A stretch of 64,000 bases of DNA from Cylindrotheca closterium (taxonomy: Eukaryota > Bacillariophyta > Bacillariophyceae > Bacillariales > Bacillariaceae): contig CAKOGP040002136.1 of the NCBI GenBank assembly GCA_933822405.4, positions 154,109 to 218,108 on the forward strand, in the 5' to 3' direction. Below the pieces are notes generated by a model, which saw only the letters and a program-made list of their open reading frames with translations, had not been told where the DNA came from and made no database searches. A program made the translations under genes and the position numbers. Shown here in pieces: positions 52,002 to 62,105 of this stretch; the stretch's first letter is position 1, and each line of letters starts with the position of its first letter.

Positions 52002-53246
52002 TTAAAAAGAAGCCTTGCTTCCTTTTGGCAAAATGCCCTTTAGCTTCTGGGACACTCTGGCGGATCTGGACCTGTGTTTGGGCACTGCTGGTGGTGGAGG
52101 GAGAGCAGCAGATGATTTGGTTGGTGACGACTTGTTGTGTTGGGTGACAGCGTTTACTGGAGAGAATCGGTCGCCGTACATTTTGGTCTTTGGGACATTG
52201 GCAGCCACTATTTGGTTGTCAAGAGAGGAGGATGAGGATGATCCTCGGAACTGCTGCTGCTGCTGTTGTTGCTGCTGCTGCGGACGTTCCTGTTCGTAGC
52301 TTCGTTGCCCTTCGTATTGGATCGGAGTAGACGATTGATGATGGGTTTGTCGGATCCTGCGACATAGATCCAACCCTTGCAAGATTGCTGCGTCCTCTGG
52401 TGAAGATGCCTCTTGAACAGCCTTTTGAATTGCCACTTGTCTAGCTGCTTCTTGTTGGCGCCCCTTTTGAATTGCCGCTTGTCTAGCTGCTTGTTGCTGT
52501 TGCTGTTGTTGATGTTGACGTAAGGCTTCCGCTTCAGCGACCTTTCGCTCGTCGGCAGATGCCACTTCGTCTTTTTCTTCTTCAATGGTGGTATGTTGCA
52601 AGTTTCCCATCAAAGCAGTGCTGCTATCGTTGGCTTTGCTGCTTGTAAAACTATCAGTGGGAGCCGTGACAATGGAAGAATCATCAAAGGTTCCTTTCTC
52701 CTTCAGAGGTGATGATGAAGAAGTGTTGGTCTGGGGTACTTTGGCATGCATTCGACCCACCATGTGGAAACTGGCTACAGGTCCCTTTTTGACAGGACTG
52801 GTGGTGGTGGTGGTGGTGGTTTTGGACGGCGATCTACTTTTCGTCGCAGTCGTATAGCTGGTTCGGGTACTAGTCGAAAACCCAGCCGTCGAGGCATCAT
52901 CCCCCGTGGCATAACTGTAGGCTGGTTCAATGTCGTTGGTACCAATCGTCGTCTCACCCACCGTGTCAGTGACAGTGTTCAATTCGTATTGTTCCAAATC
53001 CACAGTATCCATATCTCCCAAAATCGTTGTGGAATCACTGGGAAATCGAATGCCTTCGACGGTAGAAGTGCAAGAATTGTCGAGGTATTCCACCAGTTTG
53101 CCGATTTGGTGAATCAAACCACCACCATTGCCACATGGGTCTCCTGACTGATGTTGCTTTGTCAATGGATCATCATCATAAGAAGAAGTGTGCCTTCTAC
53201 TGCTGCTGCTGCTTTTCTTTCGTCTCGGGGAGTTGCCTGAAGACAT
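52002..53246 (-). CDS. disordered Ser/Thr/Gln-rich protein
   Basis: 414 codons from ATG 53246. It starts basic and Ser-rich (MSSGNSPRRKKSSSSSRRHT). A short ordered-looking segment follows near residues 40-75 (LIHQIGKLVEYLDNSCTSTV). The middle is Thr/Ser-rich (SPSKTTTTTTTSPVKKGP), followed by Gln-rich coiled coil at 240-290 and a second poly-Gln near 325. A basic, Pro-rich C-terminus ends LKGILPKGSKASF. CAG/CTG repeat tracts encode the Gln runs and may vary in length. No catalytic motif or membrane segment is present. Composition suggests a scaffold or signalling adaptor. Function unknown. Confidence 0.75.
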   Translation of the reverse strand: MSSGNSPRRKKSSSSSRRHTSSYDDDPLTKQHQSGDPCGNGGGLIHQIGKLVEYLDNSCTSTVEGIRFPSDSTTILGDMDTVDLEQYELNTVTDTVGETTIGTNDIEPAYSYATGDDASTAGFSTSTRTSYTTATKSRSPSKTTTTTTTSPVKKGPVASFHMVGRMHAKVPQTNTSSSSPLKEKGTFDDSSIVTAPTDSFTSSKANDSSTALMGNLQHTTIEEEKDEVASADERKVAEAEALRQHQQQQQQQAARQAAIQKGRQQEAARQVAIQKAVQEASSPEDAAILQGLDLCRRIRQTHHQSSTPIQYEGQRSYEQERPQQQQQQQQQQFRGSSSSSSLDNQIVAANVPKTKMYGDRFSPVNAVTQHNKSSPTKSSAALPPPPAVPKHRSRSARVSQKLKGILPKGSKASF

Positions 53247-53916
53247 ATTCTGATGATGGTGATGTTGTTATTATGATGTTGCTCAGGGTGATGATGATGA
53301 TGTTGCTATGCTGATGCTGATGCTTATGCTGATGCTTATGCTGATCTATCTACAACGGTTCTGCAATTTCACAGGATCGAAAGGTGAGCAATATACTTTA
53401 CAGTACCTATTATATAAAGTATACCAGTAGTAGATTTTAAAAATTTATCATCACCTTCTCGTTCGTCACAACTGAAAAATCTTGGAAGGGTGTGAATGAG
53501 TGAGTGGCTTGCGAATAGCACCTACCTGTAGTACCAAGTATACGTGCGTGGCGCCAATTTTACAGGTTTGCTTAGGAATGTGAAAGTTGCTTTGCAAGAC
53601 TCCGCGAGCAAAATCGCCCGCCACTTCATTTTTTGAGCCGTTGAATTGGGACAGAACTAGGCTCATCATTGGCATCTGTCATCCAACGAAATATTTTATA
53701 TATCATGCATGCGTGAAAGACAACAACCACTGATTGATTCATTCTACTTGAAAAGGTTATGTTGGTTCCTCGTGATCCCATTAGGACTACATACTGTTGA
53801 TGTTAATATTTAACATTTTATGATATAGGATGGATTGATGGATTGATGGATTGATGGATGGATGGATGGATGGATGGATGGATGGATTCATTCATTCATT
53901 CGACCAACCATTTTCT
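53247..53916. other. intergenic with GATG microsatellite
   Basis: Upstream region of the gene at 52002-53246, containing GATGAT and GCTGAT triplet runs (53260-53345), a TATATAA motif near 53412 and the tetranucleotide array at 53830-53888. No gene. Confidence 0.5.
53830..53888. repeat. GATG/GATT tetranucleotide array
   Basis: About fifteen units of TGGA with TTGA interruptions, directly visible. It lies just after the stop of the minus-strand gene at 53917. Confidence 0.95.
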
Positions 53917-55197
53917 TCAAATTTCAAATCTCGTGTACCTGTGACGATGTGGAAACAAGTGAAACAAGGCAATTCGCTTCCAGGCAGCCACCTTGGAGCA
54001 AAGTCTTTTCCACATGCGACTGCGCTTGTTGCGTTGTAGTTCAAATACTAGGTTGTCGTCGCTGGAAGAAAAGAAGCAAGAGGTGGGACACGAAAAGGGA
54101 GAATCCGACAAGGGAATGATGGAATCGAGGCGAATAATGTCACTCTGCTGATCGCCATCATCATCATCATCATCGTCATCTTGCTCATAGTCCAGTTCCA
54201 CAATGGATCCCGACAGTGTGAGTTCCAAACCACCCTTGAATTCGTCGTAATGGACTTCCGAGGAAGTCAAGGATTCCATGGCAGTGGCAGTCGAGCAAGA
54301 TGGGTGCGTACTCGTTTTGCTCTTGCCATCGCAATCATTATTGTTTTTCTCATGGTGATGGTGGTCTTCGATAATCGATGGCAAAACTGGAGGGGATCGT
54401 GTACTGCTGGAAGAAGAAAAGAATTTGGGCGACAAGGAGGACCACGCCGAGCTTCGTTTGGTGGTTCCGATACTAACAGTGTTTTTCGTTGCGCCACTTT
54501 GTTTGGGAGTAATGGCATCATGCTTGTTTGGAGCCATAGTATTATAATTGGGTGAAATGGGAGTTGGCCGGCGGGTCGACTTGAGGTTTTGGTGCAATGG
54601 CAATGGTTCGTTTCCGTTATTATTGGCATTATTCACATGATGTTTCGAGTCGGCTGGCGACTGTTGAACTCCAACAAGTGCCAATCGCTTCTTGACGCTG
54701 TCGCCGGTATTCTGGCGCTGGTGCTTTTGCTGTTCCAACAAATGCAAGTCTTCAATGATGAAATTGGAAGATGGTGACAAAATGGAGGAAGTGGTGGCTC
54801 CCAATATACTTTCCAAAGTGGCAGAGGTTTGACGACTGAATCGAGTCGTAAGCGTGTCATGGTCGTAGTCGTTCCAATCAATATCTTCTTCGGCTTCTTC
54901 TTGATCTTCTTCTTCTTGGTGGTGGTGGTGGTATGGCATAGATTGGCCAGGGATCTTCCAATAGGCTCCGTCATTGTCAATACCATCTTCATCCTCGCTA
55001 CCATCCTCATCAATGACATAGAATTCATCATCCTCATAATCAAAATCAAAGGCGCATTTCACGGCACAACTTTCTTCGCTGACACAGGTGGTCAAGACTT
55101 GTTGTAGCATCGTGTTTGATGCTGTTGCTGTTTCTTTTTTTGTGGTATTTATCCGTCGTGCCAGTGGGACTCCTGTTTGGGATTCCTCTTGGACCAT
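53917..55197 (-). CDS. disordered acidic protein with Asp-run
   Basis: 426 codons from ATG 55197. It begins MVQEESQTGVPLARRINTTK, with a Cys-containing start (VLTTCVSEESCAVKCAFDF). The next region is acidic and His-rich (YHHHHQEEEDQEEAEEDIDW). The middle is Ser/Pro/Asn-rich, with a possible helix near 165-190 (SVKKRLALVGVQQS). Near residue 320-375 lies the conserved-looking segment VHYDEFKGGLELTLSGSIVE, followed by a pure Asp run. The end is basic and aromatic (RSRMWKRLCSKVAAWKRIAL, FHLFPHRHRYTRFEI). No known domain. The basic end could be an amphipathic membrane or nucleic-acid binding segment (inference). Confidence 0.75.
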   Translation of the reverse strand: MVQEESQTGVPLARRINTTKKETATASNTMLQQVLTTCVSEESCAVKCAFDFDYEDDEFYVIDEDGSEDEDGIDNDGAYWKIPGQSMPYHHHHQEEEDQEEAEEDIDWNDYDHDTLTTRFSRQTSATLESILGATTSSILSPSSNFIIEDLHLLEQQKHQRQNTGDSVKKRLALVGVQQSPADSKHHVNNANNNGNEPLPLHQNLKSTRRPTPISPNYNTMAPNKHDAITPKQSGATKNTVSIGTTKRSSAWSSLSPKFFSSSSSTRSPPVLPSIIEDHHHHEKNNNDCDGKSKTSTHPSCSTATAMESLTSSEVHYDEFKGGLELTLSGSIVELDYEQDDDDDDDDGDQQSDIIRLDSIIPLSDSPFSCPTSCFFSSSDDNLVFELQRNKRSRMWKRLCSKVAAWKRIALFHLFPHRHRYTRFEI

Positions 55198-55848
55198 ATT
55201 TTTTAATTGTACGTCTAGTGGTTTAAAAAATGTTTATTTCTGTAATGCACAAAGATGAATTATGTGCAAGCAAGCAATCAAGCAATCAATCAATTACTTT
55301 GTTGTTGGAGAGTTTCTGATGTGCGTGTGTGTGTGTGTGTGTCACTCCATGCATTCCAATCCAATATCGTTCCCGGCAAAAATCGAAAATCCCTCTATGG
55401 TCGTTGTTGTTTTGTGAGCAAGTAGAGGTGCGTCTCCGATTTTCAGGTAATTACACGCGTAGAACGCTGCCATCGTTGGCCCGCGCGCGTCCATTTCAAA
55501 AAAATACCGGCTACTTACACACACACAAACACCATTCCGACTTTCAATATATAAATCACGCGTATTTTGTCATGGACGTGATCAAAAACACGACCGTTGA
55601 TCATGGAGAAACGCGTGTGCCGCAAGCAGTTTTATCGACTCCAAAAGCAGTGCGTCCAAAATTTCTGGCAGCGCAGGAGAATATATAAGATCAATGCTTT
55701 TTAGAATACAAATAGACATCATCGGAACGCAATCCATACTCCGAAAGGTAAAGATCTTCATCCGATATACACGTATCCATCTGCCACATACACACATACA
55801 GATTATTGAGTTGCTGCTCAATGACCACGAGTAGAATAATCAAGAAGT
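55198..55848. other. divergent intergenic region
   Basis: It holds short ACTTTG/AATCAATC runs and GTGTGTGT near 55326-55340. An ATATATAAG motif at 55680-55688 lies 160 bases before the plus-strand ATG at 55849 and may be its TATA box. Open frames here are not protein-like. Confidence 0.4.
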
Positions 55849-57816
55849 ATGACTCATTCAGATGAATCAACATCATCGTACGACTCTACTGTCTCAATCC
55901 ACAAACGACAGCGCACAGATTTCATTTACAATGGCCAACCCGATCAGATGATTCCAGCAGATACTACCCATATCACCGTGTTCGATTCAGTTACTGTCAT
56001 CTTGGATCGTGCGTTTGCAGGTCGCATAGAATTGAAAGAAGTTCTGCTCCCAATTGGGCTTCGATCGATCGGTCATGAGGCTTTTTCTGGATGTGTCTCG
56101 TTGTTACGAGTTGCCGTTCCATACACTGTCATCAAAATAGGCATCAATACTTTTAACGAATGCGTTCAGCTTGCGACTGTTGAGCTTTCAGAAGGATTAC
56201 GACATATTGGAACCAATGCCTTTGCTCGATGCTCTGCAATCACCAGCATGACACTCCCATCCACGCTGACAAAGATCAGCTATTCATCGTTTCGACTATG
56301 CACGGCTCTGGGAACTATCGATTTCAATAGCGGAATCCAATCCATTGATGACTATGCTTTTGCGGATTGTGAAACACTGCAAAGGGTCTCTGTTCCTTCC
56401 ACGGTCCGCATAATTATGAATTATGCCTTTCATCGCTGTACCTCTTTGGCTGAGGTTCATTTATCCGAGGGTTTGTTGGAAATTCAAAATGACGCTTTTG
56501 CAGAATGTGGCTCTATTACCACTGTATCGTTTCCATCCACGCTCCAACGACTTTCTGGATTCGAGAGCTGTTCCTCCCTTTCGGATATCCAATTTAATGA
56601 AGGATTGATATCCATTGCGTTTCGGGCCTTCTTGCGGTGTCATGCCCTCTCTCAGATTCAGATACCATTGACAGTGGAAGGAATCAGCGAAAATGCGTTC
56701 GGACACTGTTTCTCTCTGTTGGAAATGGTACTGCCAGAAGGATTACGAATCATTGGTGCTAGTGCCTTTCATAGCTGTCGGTTGCTACAACGCGTGTCGC
56801 TACCGTCGACTCTCGACACCATTTCTCAAGAAATGTTTGCGAATTGCACCTCTCTGGTGGATGTCTACTTGTCCGAAGGTCTGAGGCACATTGGGACGCG
56901 TGCGTTTAGATGCTGCGTGTCAATGAGCGCCGTTGCCTTGCCCAAGTCTATTGAATCCATAGGCGAAGGAGCATTCTCGGGCTGTTCAGATCTGTTGGGA
57001 GTGCAGATTTTCAGTGCTAATAGAGATCTGGTCATTGGAAGAAATGCCTTTTGCGCTTGCACCTCGTTGGTGAATATACGGATTCCTCCCTCTTTGGACG
57101 ACTGTTCGCACAGTGTGTTTTCGCACTGCGACTCGTTATGCGGTGAGAATGGCGAGGATCCGGATTGGGTCTCCTTGCAAGAACGATTTGCAGATCTGCC
57201 AGTCCACGATGCTTGTTACCATTCGTCTCACATTCGAATGGAAGACCTGATTGAAACGGTCGACTGTTGCCCTCAGGACGAGTTGGTGGACATGTTTGGA
57301 ATGAATCCATTTCACATTCTTTCCACATCTGCCATCTTTTCTGTGGATCTTTTAGAGATGCTCATCAATAAGTATCCATTGGAGGTTGTCCATCAAAAGG
57401 ACTCGAACAACAATACCATGATACACTACATTATGATGAATCGATCTTTGAATGTTGGTCCCTTGATCAAGCCGGTGTTACAAAGGACAGTCATCAATGA
57501 AATGAATAGTTGGGGCTTAGGAAGATATAAGGCCGCATTTTGCGAACTGACGGAATCGAAATCCTGGGGTGCGTATTTCCAGACCAGACAAAACACTTGG
57601 AAGGAGTTGACGGATACCTTTTCATCGCATGTCAAGGCTGAAATGGCCTCGTCGTTGGAATTGGCCGTTTGGAAACGGAATATTCAACTATTTGCCGCGG
57701 ATCGAAACAGTTGCCGAATGATGGGCGGCGCAGACGTCATACCTTTCAGTGTGATTTCCTTCTTGTGGGATGAACATACAAGAATTGGCTACGATTTTGA
57801 ACGCGATGAGCTCTGA
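55849..57816 (+). CDS. BspA-type leucine-rich-repeat protein with ankyrin-like tail
   Basis: 655 codons from ATG 55849. After a short N-terminus, residues about 45-420 are some fifteen LRR_5 (BspA-like) units of about 23 residues with the pattern AFxxCxxLxxVxLPxxLxxI. Examples are AFARCSAITSMTLPSTLTKI, AFADCETLQRVSVPSTVRII and AFHSCRLLQRVSLPSTLDTI. The next part (about 430-530) reads NPFHILSTSAIFSVDLLEML, then DSNNNTMIHYIMMN, resembling degenerate ankyrin repeats. The final 110 residues are helical (GRYKAAFCELTESKSWGAYF, FSSHVKAEMASSLELAVWKR). No signal peptide or membrane segment, so probably cytosolic. Such proteins are abundant in several protists and diatoms and are thought to mediate protein binding. 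No specific role can be assigned. Confidence 0.9.
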   Translation: MTHSDESTSSYDSTVSIHKRQRTDFIYNGQPDQMIPADTTHITVFDSVTVILDRAFAGRIELKEVLLPIGLRSIGHEAFSGCVSLLRVAVPYTVIKIGINTFNECVQLATVELSEGLRHIGTNAFARCSAITSMTLPSTLTKISYSSFRLCTALGTIDFNSGIQSIDDYAFADCETLQRVSVPSTVRIIMNYAFHRCTSLAEVHLSEGLLEIQNDAFAECGSITTVSFPSTLQRLSGFESCSSLSDIQFNEGLISIAFRAFLRCHALSQIQIPLTVEGISENAFGHCFSLLEMVLPEGLRIIGASAFHSCRLLQRVSLPSTLDTISQEMFANCTSLVDVYLSEGLRHIGTRAFRCCVSMSAVALPKSIESIGEGAFSGCSDLLGVQIFSANRDLVIGRNAFCACTSLVNIRIPPSLDDCSHSVFSHCDSLCGENGEDPDWVSLQERFADLPVHDACYHSSHIRMEDLIETVDCCPQDELVDMFGMNPFHILSTSAIFSVDLLEMLINKYPLEVVHQKDSNNNTMIHYIMMNRSLNVGPLIKPVLQRTVINEMNSWGLGRYKAAFCELTESKSWGAYFQTRQNTWKELTDTFSSHVKAEMASSLELAVWKRNIQLFAADRNSCRMMGGADVIPFSVISFLWDEHTRIGYDFERDEL

Positions 57817-57954
57817 ATATTCCTAGGACAATTGGATAACAGTGAAAAAGATTGGATGTAATGGTTGAATATCCATTGTAAACAGTGCTCTAATAACGCT
57901 AGCGCTTGCCTGCCTTCTGTTATTATGTTCACTTCAATCATTCAGGGGTTGTAC

Positions 57955-58458
57955 TCATTGTCTCATATTTGGGTGGTACTCCACTTCAAACCCAAATTCT
58001 TTTTCGTCACCTTCAACTGACTTTATCGTTGCACATATTGACGACGCTTCCTGCGTCGGTATTCTCTTTTTGGTTTTTACGGGGAGAAACTTGAAAGACT
58101 TCTTCTTTTTGCTTTCTTTGTTGGGAACAAACGTATCTAAAATTTCACTCAAATTGTCATCAGCATCATCGGCTTCGTCTCCTGAGCTCAAAATAGACAT
58201 AGATCTAGCCGTAATGTCAAGTTCCACAAGGCCTGGTTCGTCTGTAAGACAGGTGGTCTCAAGGGTCGCATCATCCCAGGATATATTTGTTTTATGCCAG
58301 AGCATTCCTCTGGCATAGCCTTCCAGCGATTTGCCAATATCAATCCCTTCGTCGTCATCATGATGACCTCCTCGACATTTGCAAGTTAAGGTACGCTCTA
58401 CCATGGCACCTAATGCCATAATTTCGTCGGGAGAAGGTCCAAGCGTTTCCTCGTCCAT
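57955..58458 (-). CDS. small acidic hypothetical protein
   Basis: 167 codons from ATG 58458. It starts MDEETLGPSPDEIMALGAMV. Next are a Cys/His cluster (CKCRGGHHDDDEGIDIGKSL), a mixed region, an acidic stretch (SSGDEADDADDNLSEILDTF) and a Lys-rich segment (PNKESKKKKSFKFLPVKTKK). The last 25 residues are EKEFGFEVEYHPNMRQ preceded by ATIKSVEG. The ordered-looking C-terminus may be a small beta domain (inference). The gene is convergent with the leucine-rich-repeat gene, 138 bases apart. Family unknown. Confidence 0.7.
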   Translation of the reverse strand: MDEETLGPSPDEIMALGAMVERTLTCKCRGGHHDDDEGIDIGKSLEGYARGMLWHKTNISWDDATLETTCLTDEPGLVELDITARSMSILSSGDEADDADDNLSEILDTFVPNKESKKKKSFKFLPVKTKKRIPTQEASSICATIKSVEGDEKEFGFEVEYHPNMRQ

Positions 58459-59024
58459 AGTCGTTCAAAGGTTGTTGTGTGATTATGATGTTCATTGGTC
58501 AGACGACGAACATACATTTTCGTGAACCGGGGAGACTGGCTCGAAAATTTGTCTGAATAGACGGCGGCTAGTCTTGCCACAGAAGCTTTTACTTACGCAC
58601 CTTTTTTCGAAAGGTTCTAAACGCGATCCAAATCTAATCTTGGCGCTGCCGACAGGCGCGGTGAACTATCACATCATAATATATCCGCAGTCAATCATCA
58701 CAAAATGAGATGCCGACGAATATATAAAAATCCGATTCTACTTGAACCTTCTCACCAGTGAAATAGTATATCTACAACAATTACGCATGCAAAGTTTCGC
58801 AACCCTGCTCCCTACGTCCCTTCATTGAAGTCTTCATCTCAATTGGTGTGATGAAGAAGACTTCACATTTTGCACGACCGATACTAACCTCACACCAAGG
58901 GACAGGTTGATGGTTGCGTATTAGTGGAGCGCAACATTTACTACTGCCTCTGCAGCAGCCTTCACCTGTGCATTCACATATACCGCCAATTTTAAAATAG
59001 AGCTAAATGCGCAACTTTCACTTG
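58459..59024. other. intergenic; right part duplicated at 62145-62424
   Basis: From about 58740 to 59024 the sequence repeats at 62145-62424 (TTCTCACCAGTGAAATAGTA against TTCTCATCACTGAAATAGTA, and CCCTACGTCCCTTCATTGA in both). It is the shared 3' flank of the two membrane-protein genes and shows the duplication extended beyond the coding region. Confidence 0.75.
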
Positions 59025-61742
59025 CTACTCAAGTGTCAATCTGATATATCCAGATACAAAGCCACAAAATCCGCCTGCATTGACAGTCATCACCTTACCG
59101 CCATCGCTTCCCAATGTTCTGTTATGAGCGTTGCTCAGCGTCTCTTGCAAGACAACAGTATCATCCACAGCGACTCTATACCTAGTCGTGAAGCCGCCGG
59201 AACGAAATCGTGTATCCTTCTGAAAGACAAAGTTACTCTCAGTCAGATCCACGGCGAAACCGCCCTTCAGGGGATCACTGAAGCATGCTGTCGAACCGGA
59301 GTTGCTGCCACAATCTGACCCATCGAGCGTTTGCTCCAGGTACCACACTGGATTGGTATCAGTATCAAACCCTTCAATTGGCACAGCTCGCAAGTTCGTG
59401 AAATACGTAAACTTTGTTGCGAGTGCCGGATCTAAACTGGGACAAGACTGGGAGTGACAACCAAAGCCGTAGAGGCAGGAGTGATCGCTAGCTTGGGCGC
59501 CCTGTTTCTCATAGGTAGTCTGAGGAGGAAACGTAATTGGAATGATCCAAGAGGTAGGAGCCGAGGTTGGACCACTAGTTGGAGAGGAGGTGGGCAATGG
59601 TGTCGGACCACTCGTAGGACTAGAGGTCGGTAGATTTGATGGATCGCTCGATGGTTGGGCGGAAGGGTCGTTGCTGGCGACTTGTGTAGGAGATTGGGAA
59701 TCCATTATGGTCGGCTCCTCCGTTTCTGGCAAGGGAGTGGGGTCAGGCGTGGGGGCAGGTGTGGGAGCCAATGTGGGAGCCAATGTCGGTCCCGAAGTGG
59801 GCGTAACTGATGGATTTTCCGTGGGTTCTTCCGTGGTTGGTGCAGTGACAGGTGCTCTTGTCGGACTGGAGGACGCTGCGTTGGTGGGGCTTGGAGTAGA
59901 TCCTATCGTTGGTGGCTGGGTGGGGGTTGAGCTAGGCCCTGCGGATGGCAGCATTGTCTGTTGCCCCTTGGTGGGCCTGATGGAATGAGTAGGTGATTCC
60001 GAAGGACTTGTGCTAGGCACATTAGTGGGGTCCAGGGAGGTCAATGAGTCGATTTCAACAAATACATACGGATCTGGCAGCTGCAGAGTTTCCACCAACG
60101 GGACTTCAGAAGTTTGAAAGGCTTCTGAAATAAAGCTAATAACACTGAGTACAGGATTGGGGATCACATCTTTCAAAAAGACGTCGACCCCGACTGACAG
60201 AAGATAGCAATCGGAGGTTCCATCATCCTCTTCACAAGTTCTGTCCTCCACAAGATTTGTTTCCACCAATGCATTGCCCACCACATATTTAGTGGAAGCA
60301 TCGTCGTTGCCTTGTAGCTGTCTTGTCGCCGTGGGGCATTGGGCAAGGATCGGCCCTAAAAACTCTTGGATAGCCTGGGACAAATCAGGCAAGTAAACAT
60401 TCTCGAAGTCGACATTGACTGAGTATGCCACACCTATGGTGATTTCAAAAGTAAATGCTGTCAATTCGTCCTGATTGGCCACTGGTTGGCCATTTTTCAT
60501 GGCCACGCAATCTCTTTCGGACGGTGGATCATACAAGAGAGCTTGGGTAGGCGAAGACGTGGGATTCGTCGATGGAGCGCTGGAAATGGTACCCTCTGGA
60601 TCCTCCGGTGCAACCAACAAAGGCGTCCTATCTGCTGACGGACGCGTCAGGAAGTATGCCACGACTCCTCCAGCCAGAACGAGGAAAACAATGATCGCGC
60701 ATATAATTTTGCGACGTTTCTTCTTTCGCCTCTCGGCCTCTCGTTCTTTTTGTGCTAGTGCCTCAGCAGATATTTGCTGTTGTCGAGTCATTTCCTCGAG
60801 CTGAATTTGCATCCTTCGGTTGGCTTCTTCTTGTTTCAGGAATCGCTCGTTCTCTTCCGCTTCTTCATCCACAGCGATGCCTTGCGCGACAGGTGCTTGT
60901 AGATCCACTTCTTCTTCTTTAGTCCCAAAATCTTTGTTCTTGGATATGCGCTTGGCATTTTTCTCACTTTCATCATATTGCCGAGATTTCTTGGATGCTC
61001 TGTCCGCCTTGGAACGGGGACTTTGCGGTGAAGAAGTCAAACTATCTACGCCTGGGCTTGCTGTAGCATAGTCTTTTGAACGTCTAGCTCGATTCTTGGC
61101 ATCACGATCACCCTTGATGCTATGACGTCCTTTGGTCTTGCTGCGATCCCTAGGAGAAGTGTCGCCAATGGCACCCACCACGACCTGAGATGCAAGAGGA
61201 GACGCAGGGGCATCTGATCTTCGATTACGATCGCCCTTGGTGCTAGGACGTGCTTTTGTCTTGCTGCGATCCTTGGGAGAAATGTCGCCAATGGCACCTA
61301 CCACAAAAGGAGACGCAGGGGCATCGGATCTTCGCTTACGATCGCCCTTGGTGTTATGACGTCCTTTCGTCTTGCTGCGATCCTTGGATGAAGCTTCACT
61401 AAAGGCGCCCACCTGAGGTGCAATCGAATAAGAGGCAGTACTAAGTGCATCCGATCTTCGATTGCTGCCCTTTGCTCGATCTTTGGCTGGACGATGTTCG
61501 TCATTACGTTTTGATCTTGGTTTGTCGCTTGACCGTTCACTGGATTCCGCACCAGGCCGGGTGCTTCTTCTTCCACTGCCTCTAGAAGCTCTTTGTTTTG
61601 CTTCTCGTTGTTCCGCATTGCGCTGACGAGATTTCGATCCACCAGTAGCTCTAGGAGGTGATGCTTCTTTCAACTTTTTGCTCTCTTTTCCTTTTGTAGA
61701 TCGTTGTTGACTAACTCGCTCGTTACGATCCTCTAATTTCAT
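59025..61742 (-). CDS. single-pass (type II) membrane protein with Pro-Thr-Ser linker, intact copy
   Basis: 905 codons from ATG 61742. Residues 1-340 are basic and disordered, with three units of about 40 residues (RSDAPASP...GAIGDxSPxDRSKTKxR) and an acidic coiled-coil segment just before the membrane. A single hydrophobic helix lies at about 346-364 (IICAIIVFLVLAGGVVAYFL), preceded by RRKKKRRK, so the N-terminus is probably cytosolic. Outside: a folded domain (about 380-560) with FTFEITIGVAYSVNVDFENV and Cys pairs, then a PTxxPTxxPS linker (560-735). A C-terminal Cys-rich domain follows (CLYGFGCHSQSCPSLDPALA, NPVWYLEQTLDGSDCGSNSG, RFRSGGFTTRYRVAVDDTVV). Such Pro-Thr-Ser linkers are typical of diatom surface proteins and suggest a role at the cell surface or frustule interface. 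Exact function unknown. Confidence 0.85.
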   Translation of the reverse strand: MKLEDRNERVSQQRSTKGKESKKLKEASPPRATGGSKSRQRNAEQREAKQRASRGSGRRSTRPGAESSERSSDKPRSKRNDEHRPAKDRAKGSNRRSDALSTASYSIAPQVGAFSEASSKDRSKTKGRHNTKGDRKRRSDAPASPFVVGAIGDISPKDRSKTKARPSTKGDRNRRSDAPASPLASQVVVGAIGDTSPRDRSKTKGRHSIKGDRDAKNRARRSKDYATASPGVDSLTSSPQSPRSKADRASKKSRQYDESEKNAKRISKNKDFGTKEEEVDLQAPVAQGIAVDEEAEENERFLKQEEANRRMQIQLEEMTRQQQISAEALAQKEREAERRKKKRRKIICAIIVFLVLAGGVVAYFLTRPSADRTPLLVAPEDPEGTISSAPSTNPTSSPTQALLYDPPSERDCVAMKNGQPVANQDELTAFTFEITIGVAYSVNVDFENVYLPDLSQAIQEFLGPILAQCPTATRQLQGNDDASTKYVVGNALVETNLVEDRTCEEDDGTSDCYLLSVGVDVFLKDVIPNPVLSVISFISEAFQTSEVPLVETLQLPDPYVFVEIDSLTSLDPTNVPSTSPSESPTHSIRPTKGQQTMLPSAGPSSTPTQPPTIGSTPSPTNAASSSPTRAPVTAPTTEEPTENPSVTPTSGPTLAPTLAPTPAPTPDPTPLPETEEPTIMDSQSPTQVASNDPSAQPSSDPSNLPTSSPTSGPTPLPTSSPTSGPTSAPTSWIIPITFPPQTTYEKQGAQASDHSCLYGFGCHSQSCPSLDPALATKFTYFTNLRAVPIEGFDTDTNPVWYLEQTLDGSDCGSNSGSTACFSDPLKGGFAVDLTESNFVFQKDTRFRSGGFTTRYRVAVDDTVVLQETLSNAHNRTLGSDGGKVMTVNAGGFCGFVSGYIRLTLE
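61111..61470 (-). repeat. about 120-bp coding tandem repeat, three units
   Basis: Units begin near 61111, 61236 and 61349, each with GTCTTGCTGCGATCC and GGGGCATC(T/G)GATCTTCG. They encode the repeated RSDAPASP / DRSKTKGR block of the membrane protein. Unit lengths differ (113 to 125 bases). Confidence 0.85.
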
Positions 61743-61823
61743 CCTGCATGTGTGATAGCAGGAGCTGAAGAAATGTGATGTTGCCCGAAGAAAAATTCTC
61801 GAGTTCGTATCAAGTTTTTCATT

Positions 61824-61838
61824 TTTTATATATAAAAA
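61824..61838 (-). promoter_or_regulatory. possible TATA box of the membrane-protein gene
   Basis: TTTTTATATATAAAA lies 82 to 96 bases upstream of the ATG at 61742. It is symmetrical, so orientation comes from the gene. Confidence 0.35.
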
Positions 61839-62065
61839 ATATGCGTGATATAGGAAGAGTGATTGAGTGAGTCAGTCAGTCGTTCATCTTTCAGTTAGTG
61901 GCGTGCGTCTTTGAACCCATTTTATAATATGTATATAAAAAATACTTATAAAACAAAGTCTTCTGGTCATTTTGGCATCTTCTGGTTATGTGTCATGTGT
62001 CATCTCTTTCTCACTGTTTCTGACCATATATATTATTCTCAAAAATTCATCTTGCATAAAATGCA

Positions 62066-62105
62066 TACCGGTACACGTACCGGTACACGTACACGGTACC
62101 GGTAC
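62066..62105. repeat. short direct and inverted repeats of GTACCGGTAC
   Basis: The stretch consists of TACCGGTACACG twice, then TACACGGTACCGGTAC. Almost every base lies in a palindrome of the type GTACCGGTAC. No coding potential. Confidence 0.85.

Noticed and set aside
59542..59988. Plus-strand Gly/Val-rich frame (VGxEVGxxVG)
   Set aside because: Antisense of the Pro-Thr-Ser linker of the membrane protein.
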